The notes: a model not told the origin generated them from the sequence alone. Counted from the stretch's first letter, positions 42,621-52,547 are shown. The stretch is DNA of 64,000 nt from Pseudomonas asturiensis (GCF_900143095.1 NZ_FRDA01000021.1:25769-89768); one strand, 5' to 3'. Numbers and translations: made by a program.

Positions 42621-43028
42621 TTACGCCTTTTTGTGACGCACGTAGAGCACCAGATTGTGGTCAACCAACTCAAAGCCGTGCCTCTCGACAATGGCTTTCT
42701 GAAGCTTTTCGATTTCTTCGTCGAAGAATTCGATCACTTCGCCTGACTCCACATTGACCATATGGTCGTGGTGGCCGCCATCAGCCAGTTCGAACACAGC
42801 ATGACCACCGTCGAAGTTGTGGCGAACCACCAGCCCGGCGGCTTCAAACTGAGTCAGAACACGGTAGACCGTGGCCAGACCGACATCCTCGCTCGCCTCC
42901 ATCAATGCCTTGTAAACATCCTCGGCACTCATGTGGCGCTGCTCGGCAGAATCGAGCATTTGGAGTATTTTGACCCGCGGTAGGGTCACCTTGAGTCCTG
43001 CTTTACGTAGTTCGCTATTTTCAACCAT
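42621..43028 (-). CDS. fur: Ferric uptake regulator Fur
   Basis: Fur is the iron-sensing repressor. The start MVENSELRKAGL gives 135 residues; upstream in-frame codons cover the promoter region. The winged helix includes LPRVKILQMLDS and LATVYRVLTQFEAAGLV. Metal sites include GGHHDHMV near 86-93 and the C-terminal His residues. The protein has no cysteine at all, so the structural CxxC zinc sites of E. coli Fur are absent, as known in pseudomonads. It is divergent from bamE. Confidence 0.96.
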   Translation of the reverse strand: MVENSELRKAGLKVTLPRVKILQMLDSAEQRHMSAEDVYKALMEASEDVGLATVYRVLTQFEAAGLVVRHNFDGGHAVFELADGGHHDHMVNVESGEVIEFFDEEIEKLQKAIVERHGFELVDHNLVLYVRHKKA

Positions 43029-43126
43029 GGTCAGCTTTCTCGCAGACGCTGCTTCGCAGCTTCTCTTAATGCAGGTATGATCGGGGTTTACGTTGTCCCA
43101 GCCAAGATAGTGGAAGTCGCCCACCG

Positions 43127-43651
43127 ATGCAAAACACCAAGCTCTTGCTAACCAGTTTCACCTTCGTGGGACTGCTCGCACTCGCCGGTTGTTCATTCCC
43201 CGGGGTTTACAAAATCGACATCCAGCAGGGTAATGTCGTCACGCAGGACATGATAGACCAGTTGCGCCCGGGAATGACCCGACGGCAAGTACGGTTTATC
43301 ATGGGCAACCCGTTGCTGACCGACACTTTCCACTCCGATCGGTGGGACTACCTGTACAGCCTGCAGCCAGGTGGCGGTGAACGCCAGCAGGAGCGTGTCA
43401 GTCTGATTTTCAACGGTAATGATCAACTGGTCAGCCTCTCCGGTGACTTCATGCCTGGCGTCAGCCGCGATGAAGCCATTCTGGGCAAAAGCAGCGACAC
43501 CAACGCTGTACCGGTTGAAAACCAGCCTGAACAGAAGCCTGAAGAACCTGCAAAACCAGGCTCGCTGCTGGAGAAGATCCAGAAAGACGTCGACAGTGTC
43601 GAGACCGTACCGGTACCGACTCAAGAGCCTCTGGACGTCAATCCTCGCTGA
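43127..43651 (+). CDS. bamE: Outer membrane assembly lipoprotein BamE (OmlA/SmpA)
   Basis: BamE is a lipoprotein of the BAM complex that inserts beta-barrel proteins. It has a signal peptide with lipobox LALAGC, lipid cysteine Cys22. The BamE core reads VYKIDIQQGNVVTQDMIDQLRPGMTRRQVRFIMGNPLL with DRWDYLYSLQPG. The 174-residue length includes an extended Pro/Glu-rich C-terminus seen in Pseudomonas. It is divergent from fur, as in P. aeruginosa. Confidence 0.95.
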   Translation: MQNTKLLLTSFTFVGLLALAGCSFPGVYKIDIQQGNVVTQDMIDQLRPGMTRRQVRFIMGNPLLTDTFHSDRWDYLYSLQPGGGERQQERVSLIFNGNDQLVSLSGDFMPGVSRDEAILGKSSDTNAVPVENQPEQKPEEPAKPGSLLEKIQKDVDSVETVPVPTQEPLDVNPR

Positions 43652-43666
43652 TCCAGAGCGCCCAAC

Positions 43667-43693
43667 AAAAAGCCCGGCATGCCGGGCTTTTTT
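43667..43693. terminator. Bidirectional terminator between bamE and rnfH
   Basis: AAAAGCCCGGC pairs with GCCGGGCTTTT around an AT centre, with A- and T-runs on both sides, between convergent genes. Confidence 0.9.
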
Positions 43694-43711
43694 GTGTGTC
43701 GCGTTCAGCCA

Positions 43712-44029
43712 TCATTCAGCCGAAGACGCCCTGCTCTGTCGTGCCTTCGCGGCACGCTGACGGCGTACCTCCATGGGATCTGCCAGCAAGGGCCGATAGA
43801 TCTCGATTCGCTCCCCCGCCTCGACACAACGCGCTGAAGGGTCAGCGACCACTTTACCGAAGATACCGACCGCACAACGGGCCAGATCCAGCTCAGGGAA
43901 CTGCTGATCGATGCCCGACGCTGCAAGCACCTGCCGCACTGACGAGCCCGCGGGCACCTTCAATGCCATCAGCACCTGACGCTCGACCGCGGCATACACC
44001 ACCTCGACCGAAATCAATGCGTCAGACAT
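43712..44029 (-). CDS. rnfH: RnfH family ubiquitin-like protein
   Basis: The start MSDALISVEVVYA gives 105 residues. The family block VYAAVERQVLMALKVPAGSSV and the end FGKVVADPSARCVEAGERIEIYRPLLADPMEVRRQRA are typical of RnfH/UPF0125, a beta-grasp protein of unclear role. It overlaps ratA by eight bases, the usual ratA-rnfH pair next to bamE and smpB. Confidence 0.92.
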   Translation of the reverse strand: MSDALISVEVVYAAVERQVLMALKVPAGSSVRQVLAASGIDQQFPELDLARCAVGIFGKVVADPSARCVEAGERIEIYRPLLADPMEVRRQRAAKARQSRASSAE

Positions 44030-44456
44030 GCAACTGCTTGGCGCGCTGACAGAATGCATCCACCAGTGTATTGGCAGCCTGATTGAACAGCGGCCCCAGG
44101 GTTGCACGCACGATAGGCCCCGCGTAATCGAAGGACAGGTCCAGGCTGATCTTGCAGGCCTTGTCGCCCAACTGCTTGAACGTCCAGACGCCGTGCAGTT
44201 GCTCAAATGGCCCTTCAACCAGGTCCATCACGATCGACTCGCCCGGTGTCAGCGTATTGCGCGTCACGAATTGCTGGCTCAATCCGCCCTTGGCGATCTC
44301 CAGGCTCGCGCGCATCTGCTCCTCGCTGGATTCCAGGACGGTCGCCGAAGAGCACCACGGCAAAAACTCCGGGTAACGCGCGACGTCATTGACCAGATCG
44401 TAAAGAAAACGAGCCGGATACGGCAAAAGGGCAGAACGTTGAATATGCGTAGTCAT
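44022..44456 (-). CDS. ratA: RatA family SRPBCC/START protein
   Basis: The start MTTHIQRSALLPY gives 144 residues. The START/Coq10-type fold is indicated by YPARFLYDLVNDVARYPEFLPWCSSA and ISLDLSFDYAGPIVRATLGPLFNQAAN. In E. coli RatA is reported as an inhibitor of 70S formation, but relatives bind ubiquinone (Coq10). Which role applies is not settled from sequence. It is opposite in direction to smpB, from which it is separated by the transporter gene. Confidence 0.92.
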   Translation of the reverse strand: MTTHIQRSALLPYPARFLYDLVNDVARYPEFLPWCSSATVLESSEEQMRASLEIAKGGLSQQFVTRNTLTPGESIVMDLVEGPFEQLHGVWTFKQLGDKACKISLDLSFDYAGPIVRATLGPLFNQAANTLVDAFCQRAKQLHV

Positions 44457-44463
44457 GTGAGCG

Positions 44464-45867
44464 TCATTTCCAGAGCTGAGCGGCAAACACCACAAGAATG
44501 CCGAGCGGCGCCACGTAGCGCATCAAAAAGAACGTCAGGCTGAACAGCAGCGGGCTGCGAATCGACAACTCATCGCGCACCGCCTCACGGCCCATCACCC
44601 AACCGGCGAATACCACAAAACACAATCCACCCAACGGCAACATAATGCGCGAGGTGAAGAAATCAATGACTCCGAAGAAGTCCAGGCCACTGGTTGCGCC
44701 CCACTGGTAGAGGCGGAAAGCGCCTTCATCGTTCACGAAAAACTTGGCCTTTTGCCAGATATTGAACGAGAACACCGTGCCAAGGCCGACAAACCAACAG
44801 CTGAAGGCCAGCCAGAACGTGACCCAGCCCCGACGAATTCCGGTGCGTTCCACCAGATACGCAACCATCGGCTCAAGCAGGGAAATCGCCGAGCTCCAGG
44901 CTGCAACCGCCACCAACACAAAGAACACCACGCCCATCAATTGACCAAACGCCACGTTACCGAATGCGAATGGCAATGTTACGAACATCAGGCCCGGCCC
45001 CTCACTCGGGTTCAGACCTGCGGCAAAAACGATTGGGAATAGCGCAAGACCCGCAAGCAACGAGACGAAGGTATCGAGCAACGCAATGCCGACCACAGTG
45101 CTGCTGATCGAAGCACCTTTGGTCATGTACGCGCCATAGACCATGATCGAACCCACGCCCACGCTCAGCGAAAAGAACGCATGCCCCATGGCGGGCAACA
45201 GCCCGTCAAGCACCTTGTCCGGGTTGAAGTCGAACATGAAATGCACGCCTTCCATAAAATGCCCGGTGGTCAGGCTGTAGCCCAACAGGATCAGCATCAG
45301 CAGGAACAGCATCGGCATCATGATCCGCAGACTGCGTTCAAGGCCGGCTTCGACACCCCTGCCGATCACCACAGCCGACAACAACATGAAAACGGTGTGC
45401 CATAAAATCAGACGCCAAGGGTCGGCGATCACTGCACCGAAGTACGCGCCCACCTGATCAGGCGTCACGCCCTGAAAATCGCCACGCCCCATGTCGATGA
45501 TGTAGTCGAGCGACCAGCCGCCAACCACACTATAAAAGGAGAGAATCAACAGCGCCGTGATCATCCCCGCGAACGCACCCCAGGACCAACGGCCCGAGTG
45601 CCCGGCCTCGACCGCCAGCGTCTTCAACGCATTGGCCGGGCTCAAGCGGGCGCGACGACCGATCAGCGTCTCGGCCATCATGACCGGAATGCCGATCAGG
45701 GCGATACACGCCAGGAATACAAGCACGAACGCGCCGCCGCCATAGGCACCGACCATGTAGGGGAATTTCCAGATACTGCCTAGCCCGACTGCAGAGCCCG
45801 TGGCTGCCAGAATGAATACCCAGCGGCTCGCCCAGCTACCGTGGACCGAAACCTTGTCCGTCGACAT
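44464..45867 (-). CDS. Sodium-dependent transporter, NSS family
   Basis: The 467-residue start MSTDKVSVHGSWASR is followed by about 12 membrane helices. The family signature ATGSAVGLGSIWKFPYMVGAYGGGAFVLVFLA lies near 20-51; unwound-helix glycines for sodium and substrate are in it. NSS bacterial members import amino acids such as leucine, tyrosine or tryptophan with sodium; the substrate here is unknown. It sits between ratA and smpB. Confidence 0.9.
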   Translation of the reverse strand: MSTDKVSVHGSWASRWVFILAATGSAVGLGSIWKFPYMVGAYGGGAFVLVFLACIALIGIPVMMAETLIGRRARLSPANALKTLAVEAGHSGRWSWGAFAGMITALLILSFYSVVGGWSLDYIIDMGRGDFQGVTPDQVGAYFGAVIADPWRLILWHTVFMLLSAVVIGRGVEAGLERSLRIMMPMLFLLMLILLGYSLTTGHFMEGVHFMFDFNPDKVLDGLLPAMGHAFFSLSVGVGSIMVYGAYMTKGASISSTVVGIALLDTFVSLLAGLALFPIVFAAGLNPSEGPGLMFVTLPFAFGNVAFGQLMGVVFFVLVAVAAWSSAISLLEPMVAYLVERTGIRRGWVTFWLAFSCWFVGLGTVFSFNIWQKAKFFVNDEGAFRLYQWGATSGLDFFGVIDFFTSRIMLPLGGLCFVVFAGWVMGREAVRDELSIRSPLLFSLTFFLMRYVAPLGILVVFAAQLWK

Positions 45868-45980
45868 CAAAGAAACGCCCAACCAAAAAAGAGCCCGCAT
45901 TGTCCGGGATTCAACCATTGTGCTCAAGCACGCGCTTTCCCGTAGCCGACATTGAAGCAACTCCCTATAATGCGCCCCCT

Positions 45981-46463
45981 ATGGCTAAGCTCAAGAAACA
46001 CCCTACAGGGACCATCGCGCAGAACAAGAAGGCGCGACACGATTACTTCATCGAACACAAGTTCGAGGCCGGTCTGGTCCTGTCTGGCTGGGAAGTAAAA
46101 AGCCTGCGTGCCAACAAGGTACAGCTGGTCGACAGTTACGTGCTGCTCAAGGATGGCGAGGCATGGCTGATGGGCTGCCATATCACGCCGCTCAAGACGG
46201 CCAGCACGCACGTCATCGCTGACCCGACACGCACCCGTAAACTGTTGCTGAACCAGCGCGAGCTCGAAAAGCTCATCACGTCGGTTCAGCAGAAAGGCTA
46301 TGCCTGCGTGGCCCTCTCCCTTTACTGGAAGCAGCACTTGATCAAGTGCGAAATTGCTCTGGGCAAAGGCAAGAAGGAATACGACAAGCGCCACACCGAA
46401 CGCGAACGCGACTCGGACCGTGAGCTGCAGCGCGCCGTGCGCAGCAAGGGCAAGGACGACTGA
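45981..46463 (+). CDS. smpB: SsrA-binding protein SmpB
   Basis: SmpB binds tmRNA and brings it to stalled ribosomes. The start MAKLKKHPTGTIAQNKKA gives 160 residues; the in-frame codons upstream are not family-like. Typical blocks are FEAGLVLSGWEVKSLRA, GCHITPLKTASTH and the basic C-terminal tail KKEYDKRHTERERD that enters the mRNA channel. Its partner tmRNA lies in the same window at 55960. Confidence 0.97.
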   Translation: MAKLKKHPTGTIAQNKKARHDYFIEHKFEAGLVLSGWEVKSLRANKVQLVDSYVLLKDGEAWLMGCHITPLKTASTHVIADPTRTRKLLLNQRELEKLITSVQQKGYACVALSLYWKQHLIKCEIALGKGKKEYDKRHTERERDSDRELQRAVRSKGKDD

Positions 46464-46517
46464 GCCTTCGCTCATCGCGCCAATGCCCAGCGCTCGTTTC
46501 TGCGCCCACGATCTAAA

Positions 46518-46625
46518 CCGTGGGAGCGGACTCGTCCGCGAAGCGGCCGGGGCATTCACTCGAAGGGTCGCGCCTGGAAGTCAGCCTTCGTGGACAAACG
46601 GAACGCCGCCCGGTCCGCTCCTACG
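46518..46625. repeat. REPIN-like pair after smpB
   Basis: CCGTGGGAGCGGACTCGTCC at 46518-46537 with GCGAAG beyond is one REP. Facing it, the minus strand of about 46585-46625 reads GTAGGAGCGGACC...TTTGTCCACGAAG, a longer divergent REP. The two are inverted, about 108 bases across, between convergent smpB and lldR. Confidence 0.7.
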
Positions 46626-46645
46626 ACTCTGCACAGCCTGCACGA

Positions 46646-47413
46646 TCACATCGTGTTGCGCCGCTCGGCCCGGGCGGTGCGCTGCACCTGCTGCCTCACT
46701 TCTTCCAGCACTTCCTGCACATAGGTCAGGTGCCTGCTCGACACCTCGCGCGCCTCATCAGCACGACCTTCGATAATCGCTACGTACAACTCCCGATGCT
46801 GCTTGATGAGCATGTCGCGGGTTTCTGCGCGTTGTTTGTACATGCCGCCGATATTGATCACGACGTTGCGCTTGAGCAGATCGAACAGACCCCGAATGGT
46901 GTGCAGCAGCACGGCGTTGTGACTGGCTTCGGCAATGGCCAGATGAAAGTTTGCATCAGCTGCACCCTCCTCGGCCCGACTGACTTCATCGGCACGCGAA
47001 TAGCAATCCAGCAACGACTCGAACGCCAGGCGCAAGCGCTCGCGATCCATCTCCGTGGCGCGCATCGCCGCGTAGTACGCACAGGACGCTTCCAGCGTGT
47101 GACGAAACTCCAACAGATCGCGCTGGGCATCGGGGCTGCTTTCCAGCAGATGCAGCAATGGGTCGCTGAATGTCGAGCCAATGTTCTCGACCACATAATT
47201 GCCGCCACCCTGACGACTGACCAACAAGCCCTTGGCCGTCAGTTTCTGAATAGCCTCGCGCAGCGAAGGACGCGACACACCGAACTGCTCGGCCAGCGCC
47301 CGCTCGGCCGGTAAACGCCCACCCGATTTAAGGGTCCCTTCCAGAATCATCTTTTCCAGCTGCTCGACGATATCGTCGGACAAACGGCGCTGACGCACCT
47401 GATCAAAGCCCAT
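46646..47413 (-). CDS. lldR: L-lactate-responsive GntR/FadR-type repressor
   Basis: The start MGFDQVRQRRLSDDIVEQLE gives 255 residues. The N-terminal winged helix carries GRLPAERALAEQFGVSRPSLREAIQKLTAKGLLVSRQGGGNYV (about 30-75); the rest is an FCD ligand-binding domain. LldR represses the lactate operon and is released by L-lactate in P. aeruginosa and other bacteria. It is divergent from lldP, with a palindrome between them. Confidence 0.93.
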   Translation of the reverse strand: MGFDQVRQRRLSDDIVEQLEKMILEGTLKSGGRLPAERALAEQFGVSRPSLREAIQKLTAKGLLVSRQGGGNYVVENIGSTFSDPLLHLLESSPDAQRDLLEFRHTLEASCAYYAAMRATEMDRERLRLAFESLLDCYSRADEVSRAEEGAADANFHLAIAEASHNAVLLHTIRGLFDLLKRNVVINIGGMYKQRAETRDMLIKQHRELYVAIIEGRADEAREVSSRHLTYVQEVLEEVRQQVQRTARAERRNTM

Positions 47414-47810
47414 AGCACTTACTCCACCGTCCCGACTCGTTGCCGGGCGCGCGTATTCTGGCTGATTGCCGTCATCAAGGCACCTATCCAATTCAGCCGA
47501 AAACCACGCCGGACACCTCCTTTTCAAGCGTCTGCGACAAAAGTCTCGGCCACGCAAATTGACACACCAACAGCAAGGCCACTACTCTAGCCAACAGACA
47601 TTGTAAATTGGTATTACCAATTATCCAATGCCAGTGTTAGACGGCCAACCACCGTCGCGCTGCAAGACCTTTCGAACAGAGAGACTTGAGCTGGTGAGCT
47701 GTGCGATTCAATCGTCAGCATCGACCAGGCGCTCGCCAACACGACGTCGAATCGAAGCCGCGCACACAGAACACCGGGCCTTACCAAAAATAATTAAGGG
47801 GCCTCCCGAC
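47414..47810. promoter_or_regulatory. lldR-lldP divergent control region
   Basis: A 397-base gene-free region between the repressor and the permease. The clear element is the palindrome at 47606-47622. An open reading frame leads into lldP from 47628, but the ribosome site and signal fit the ATG at 47811, so a leader of roughly 170-200 bases is expected. Confidence 0.75.
47606..47622. promoter_or_regulatory. LldR operator palindrome
   Basis: A perfect 17-base inverted repeat AATTGGTA-T-TACCAATT. GntR/FadR-type repressors bind such TGGT-NNN-ACCA palindromes. Its place between lldR and lldP makes it the likely LldR site for both promoters. Confidence 0.88.
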
Positions 47811-49502
47811 ATGCAAACATGGCAACAGCTCTACACACCGCTTGGCAGCCTTGGCCTTTCCGCCGCGGCCGCACTGATCCCGATCGTGTTCTTCTTTCTG
47901 GCGCTGGCCGTGTTTCGGCTCAAAGGCCATATCGCGGGCAGCATCACGCTGGCGCTGTCGATACTGGTGGCGATCTTTGCTTTCCAGATGCCGAGCGACA
48001 TGGCGCTGGCAGCTGCAGGCTATGGATTCGCCTATGGTCTGTGGCCCATTGCATGGATCATCGTGGCAGCCGTGTTTCTCTACAAACTGACGGTCAAGAG
48101 CGGGCAGTTCGAGATCATTCGCAGCTCGGTCATGTCGATCACCGACGACCAGCGTCTTCAGGTGCTGCTGATTGGCTTCTGCTTCGGTGCGTTCCTGGAA
48201 GGTGCTGCAGGTTTCGGCGCACCGGTCGCCATCACGGCTGCGTTGCTGGTGGGCCTGGGGCTCAATCCCCTTTACGCTGCAGGCCTTTGCCTGATCGCCA
48301 ACACGGCACCCGTCGCGTTCGGCGCGCTGGGTATTCCGATCATCGTGGCAGGTCAGGTCTCCGGGCTTGACCCGTTCAAGATCGGCGCAATGGCCGGACG
48401 CCAGTTGCCGTTCCTGTCGATCTTCGTGCCGTTCTGGCTGATGTTCATGATGGATGGCGTGCGCGGCGTCAAAGAGACCTGGCCAGCGGCACTGATCGCG
48501 GGCACGACCTTTGCGATCACCCAGTTCCTGACCTCCAATTTCATCGGCCCTGAACTGCCCGACATCACCTCGGCGCTGGTCAGCATTGTCTCGCTGACGC
48601 TGTTCCTGAAAGTCTGGCAGCCAAAGCGCGCATCCGACACGGTCGTGGCCAGCGGTGGTTCGGCTGCGATCATGGGCGCCCCGGGCGGATTCAACAAACC
48701 TCGCTCATCGGTGGCAACGCCTTATAGCCTCGGCCAGATCATCAAGGCCTGGTCGCCGTTCCTGATCCTGACCGGCATGGTCACGATCTGGACCCTCAAG
48801 CCGTTCAAAGCCCTGTTCGCACCCGGCGGCGCTCTGCAGGCCTTTACCTTCAACATCCCGGTGCCGCATCTGGACCAGTTGGTGATGAAGACCGCGCCCA
48901 TTGTTGCCAAGGTCACGGCGATGCCAGCGGTGTACAAGTTCGACCTGATTGCCGCGTCGGGCACTGCGATTCTGTTCTCGGCCATCCTTGCAATGCTGGT
49001 GCTGCGCATCGCCCCGAAGATTGGTCTGACCACTTTCAAGGAAACCCTCATCGAGTTGCGCTGGGCGATTGTCTCCATCGGCATGGTGCTGGCCTTTGCC
49101 TTCGTCATGAACTACTCGGGCATGTCCTCAACGCTGGCGCTGGTATTGGCCGGAACAGGCGCGGCTTTCCCCTTCTTCTCGCCGTTCCTCGGCTGGCTGG
49201 GCGTATTCCTGACCGGTTCCGATACTTCGGCCAACGCGCTGTTCGGATCGCTGCAGGCCACCACTGCCCATCAACTCGGCGTCAGCGATGTGCTGATGGT
49301 AGCGGCCAACTCCAGCGGCGGCGTGACCGGCAAGATGATATCGCCGCAATCCATCGCCGTGGCCTGTGCCGCGACCGGCCTGGTCGGCAGGGAGTCGGAC
49401 CTGTTCCGCTTCACGCTCAAGCACAGCCTGTTTTTCGCCACCATCGTCGGCTGCATCACCTATGCCCAGGCGTACTGGTTCACCGGCATGCTGGTTCATT
49501 AA
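47811..49502 (+). CDS. lldP: L-lactate permease
   Basis: LldP imports lactate (and glycolate) with protons. I take the ATG at 47811 (MQTWQQLYTPLGSLGLS, 563 residues), since the family begins here and AAGGGG precedes it. Around 13-14 membrane helices are visible, with LEGAAGFGAPVAITAALLVGLG near 127-148 and SSGGVTGKMISPQSIAVAC near 500-518 as family signatures. First gene of the operon that metabolises lactate. Confidence 0.96.
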   Translation: MQTWQQLYTPLGSLGLSAAAALIPIVFFFLALAVFRLKGHIAGSITLALSILVAIFAFQMPSDMALAAAGYGFAYGLWPIAWIIVAAVFLYKLTVKSGQFEIIRSSVMSITDDQRLQVLLIGFCFGAFLEGAAGFGAPVAITAALLVGLGLNPLYAAGLCLIANTAPVAFGALGIPIIVAGQVSGLDPFKIGAMAGRQLPFLSIFVPFWLMFMMDGVRGVKETWPAALIAGTTFAITQFLTSNFIGPELPDITSALVSIVSLTLFLKVWQPKRASDTVVASGGSAAIMGAPGGFNKPRSSVATPYSLGQIIKAWSPFLILTGMVTIWTLKPFKALFAPGGALQAFTFNIPVPHLDQLVMKTAPIVAKVTAMPAVYKFDLIAASGTAILFSAILAMLVLRIAPKIGLTTFKETLIELRWAIVSIGMVLAFAFVMNYSGMSSTLALVLAGTGAAFPFFSPFLGWLGVFLTGSDTSANALFGSLQATTAHQLGVSDVLMVAANSSGGVTGKMISPQSIAVACAATGLVGRESDLFRFTLKHSLFFATIVGCITYAQAYWFTGMLVH

Positions 49503-49586
49503 TGCCTGAATGACGCACCACCTGACGCCGAACAGACCCGTCGGCGTCAGCCATTCATAACCGGGCCCACCCGGAGACTCAAACTG

Positions 49587-50423
49587 ATGAGTACGATTTT
49601 TTACAACGCCGCACCCGACACAGCACCCAACGCCACCCGCCTGGCGCCTGCTCGCCATGCGCCCCGTGAGTACCCGGCCGATAAACCGAAACGCGTCTAC
49701 CTGTTCGGCACCTGCGTGGTGGACCTGTTCTTCCCGGAAGCCGGCATGGACGCGATTCATCTGCTCGAACGCGAAGGCATTCAGGTCGATTATCCACAGG
49801 CGCAAAGCTGTTGCGGGCAACCGGCCTACACCTCGGGTTACACCGATCAGGCCCGCGAAGTCGCACGCGTCCAGCTCGAACTATTCAAGGGCGACGCCCC
49901 GGTGGTCGTGCCGTCTGGTTCGTGCGCCGGCATGTTTCGCGAACACTATCCCGACCTGTTCAAAGACGAGCCCGAGACGCTGAAGCAGGTACAGCACCTC
50001 GCCGCACGCACGTATGAACTCACTGAATTCTTGCTGCACGTCTGCAAGGCACGCCTGAGCGACAACGGCCGCCCCACCCGCATCGCGCTGCACACCTCAT
50101 GCTCCGCACGCCGTGAAATGAACACCCATCTGCACGCTCGCGAACTGCTCTCCCAGTTGGGTAACGTCGAGCGCGTCGATCACGACCACGAAAGCGAATG
50201 CTGCGGCTTCGGTGGGACATTCAGCGTGCGCATGCCGGACATTTCCGGTGCGATGGTCGCCGACAAGACCCGCGCCCTGAAGGAATCCGGCGCCGATCAG
50301 ATCCTCACTGCCGACTGTGGCTGCCTGATGAACATCAACGGCTCGCTGGAAAAACAGCGCGAAGCGATACGCGGCCAACATCTGGCGAGTTTTCTCTGGC
50401 AACGCACCGGAGGTCAGCGATGA
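49587..50423 (+). CDS. lutA: Lactate utilisation iron-sulfur protein LutA/LldE
   Basis: The 278-residue protein has two cysteine-rich CCG domains: CVVDLFFPEAG with QSCCGQPAYTSGY, and SCSARREM with ECCGFGGTFSV. These bind iron-sulfur or serve electron transfer. LutABC forms an L-lactate oxidase that can replace LldD. An N-terminal extension of about 35 residues precedes KRVYLFGTCVV. It overlaps lutB (ATGA). Confidence 0.93.
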   Translation: MSTIFYNAAPDTAPNATRLAPARHAPREYPADKPKRVYLFGTCVVDLFFPEAGMDAIHLLEREGIQVDYPQAQSCCGQPAYTSGYTDQAREVARVQLELFKGDAPVVVPSGSCAGMFREHYPDLFKDEPETLKQVQHLAARTYELTEFLLHVCKARLSDNGRPTRIALHTSCSARREMNTHLHARELLSQLGNVERVDHDHESECCGFGGTFSVRMPDISGAMVADKTRALKESGADQILTADCGCLMNINGSLEKQREAIRGQHLASFLWQRTGGQR

Positions 50424-51883
50424 ACATGCAGACCCGCATCCCCGCCGTCGAAATCCACACCCCGGACTTCCGCGAGCGAGCTCACGAGGCACTAGGCGAT
50501 CCACAACTGCGCGGCAATTTCCGACGCGCCATGGATTCGCTGATGACCAAGCGCGCCGCCGCCTTCAGCAACGCGGATGAGCGCGAAGACCTGCGCTCGC
50601 TGGGCAACGCCATCCGCGCCCGCGCCCTGTCCAAACTGCCCGACCTGCTGGAACAGCTGGAACGCAACCTGATCCGCAATGGCGTGCAGGTGCACTGGGC
50701 GGAAACGGTCGAGCAAGCCAACGCCATCGTGTTGTCCATCGTTGAAGCCCACGAAGCCAAACAGGTGATCAAGGGCAAGTCGATGGTCAGCGAAGAAATG
50801 GAGATGAACGACTTTCTCGGCGAGCGCGGCATCGAGTGCCTGGAAGCGGACATGGGCGAGTACATCGTGCAGATGGATCACGAAAAGCCCTCGCACATCA
50901 TCATGCCCGCCATCCACAAGAACGCAGGCCAGGTCGGCAAACTTTTCCATGAAAAGCTCGGCGTGGACTACACCACCGACGTCGATCAACTGATTCAGAT
51001 CGGCCGTCGCGTGCTGCGCCAGAAATTCTTCGAAGCGGACATTGGCGTCTCGGGCGTCAATTTCGCCGTCGCGGAAACCGGCACCTTGCTGCTGGTGGAA
51101 AACGAAGGCAACGGCCGCATGGTCACCAGCGTGCCACCTGTGCACATCGCGGTGACCGGCATCGAAAAGGTCGTCGAGAACCTGCGTGATACCGTGCCGT
51201 TGCTGTCGTTGCTGACCCGCTCGGCGCTGGGTATTCCGATCACCACCTACGTCAACATGATCTCCGGCCCGCGCAAGGCCGATGAGCTGGACGGCCCGCA
51301 GGAAGTGCACCTGGTGTTGCTGGACAACGGCCGCAGCCAGGCCTTCGCCGACAGCGAGCTGCGCCAGACGCTGAACTGCATTCGCTGCGGCGCGTGCATG
51401 AACCACTGCCCGGTCTATACCCGCGTCGGCGGTCACACCTACGGCGAGGTCTACCCCGGCCCCATCGGCAAGATCATCACGCCGCACATGGCGGGCCTGG
51501 CGAAGGTCCCGGATCACCCCAGCGCGTCATCCCTGTGCGGCGCGTGCGGCGAAGTCTGTCCGGTGAAAATTCCGATTCCCGCACTGTTGCGGCGTCTGCG
51601 CGAAGAAAACGTCAAAGCGCCTGACGCGCCCAACCGGGTCATGCGTGATCAGGGCAGCAAATTCTCGCGCAAGGAACGTTTCATCTGGAACGCCTGGTCG
51701 AGGCTCAACACCTCGCCTGCGCTGTATCGTCTGTTCGGCTTCTTCGCTACCCGACTGCGCGGCCTGACACCCGGCAACATCGGCCCGTGGACACAAAACC
51801 ACAGCGCCCCGAAACCCGCCGCCCGCTCCCTGCACGAAATGGCCCGCGAGCATCTGGAAAGGAAGTCTGGAGACCAACCATGA
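50420..51883 (+). CDS. lutB: Lactate utilisation iron-sulfur protein LutB/LldF
   Basis: The start MNMQTRIPAVEIHTPDF overlaps the lutA stop, giving 487 residues. It has a long DUF162-like N-terminal part (VLSIVEAHEAKQVIKGKSMVSEE and FAVAETGTLLLVENEGNGRMVTS) and two 4Fe-4S ferredoxin sites, CIRCGACMNHCP near 392-403 and CGACGEVCP near 448-456. It belongs to the LutABC complex. Confidence 0.94.
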   Translation: MNMQTRIPAVEIHTPDFRERAHEALGDPQLRGNFRRAMDSLMTKRAAAFSNADEREDLRSLGNAIRARALSKLPDLLEQLERNLIRNGVQVHWAETVEQANAIVLSIVEAHEAKQVIKGKSMVSEEMEMNDFLGERGIECLEADMGEYIVQMDHEKPSHIIMPAIHKNAGQVGKLFHEKLGVDYTTDVDQLIQIGRRVLRQKFFEADIGVSGVNFAVAETGTLLLVENEGNGRMVTSVPPVHIAVTGIEKVVENLRDTVPLLSLLTRSALGIPITTYVNMISGPRKADELDGPQEVHLVLLDNGRSQAFADSELRQTLNCIRCGACMNHCPVYTRVGGHTYGEVYPGPIGKIITPHMAGLAKVPDHPSASSLCGACGEVCPVKIPIPALLRRLREENVKAPDAPNRVMRDQGSKFSRKERFIWNAWSRLNTSPALYRLFGFFATRLRGLTPGNIGPWTQNHSAPKPAARSLHEMAREHLERKSGDQP

Positions 51884-52547
51884 GTGCCAAGCAGAATATC
51901 CTCGCCAAGCTGCGCAAAAGCCTGACAGGCACCACGCCAGTGACCGACCTGTTCGACGAAACGCTGGTCACCGAGCCGTGGCGTTACGCACCGGAAAACC
52001 GGATCGAGCAATTGCGCAAACTGATGGAGGCGGTCCACACCGAAATCCACCTGTGCCGCGAACAGGACTGGCCACGCAGGCTCGGCGAACTGGTCAAGGA
52101 CCGTCAGTTGTCCAGTCTGCTTATCGCACCGGGCACGCCGCACGGCCGCAGGGTCAGCGAACATTGGGCTGCGCAGCCCGATCTGCCCGCACTCAAGGCT
52201 TACGACCGGCCCATCGAAGAATGGAAAAAAGACCTGTTCGACGACACGCCCGCCAGCTTCACCACTACGCTGGGCGCGATTGCCGCCACCGGCAGCCTGA
52301 TCATCTGGCCCACCCGCGAAGAGCCGCGCCTGATGAGCCTGGTGCCGCCCGTGCATTTCGCGCTGCTTAAAGCCAGCGAGATCTACGACAATCTTTATGA
52401 AACCCAACTCAAACAGAACTGGGCAGGCGGCATGCCCACCAACGCGCTGTTGGTGTCCGGCCCGTCGAAGACTGCCGACATCGAACAAGTGCTGGCCTAT
52501 GGCGCCCACGGTCCCAAGGACCTTGTCGTACTGATCGTGGAGGACGC

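Noticed and set aside
42621..43028. Fur lacking cysteines as a sign of a mutated regulator
   Set aside because: Pseudomonad Fur proteins normally lack the CxxC zinc sites, so this is the expected form.
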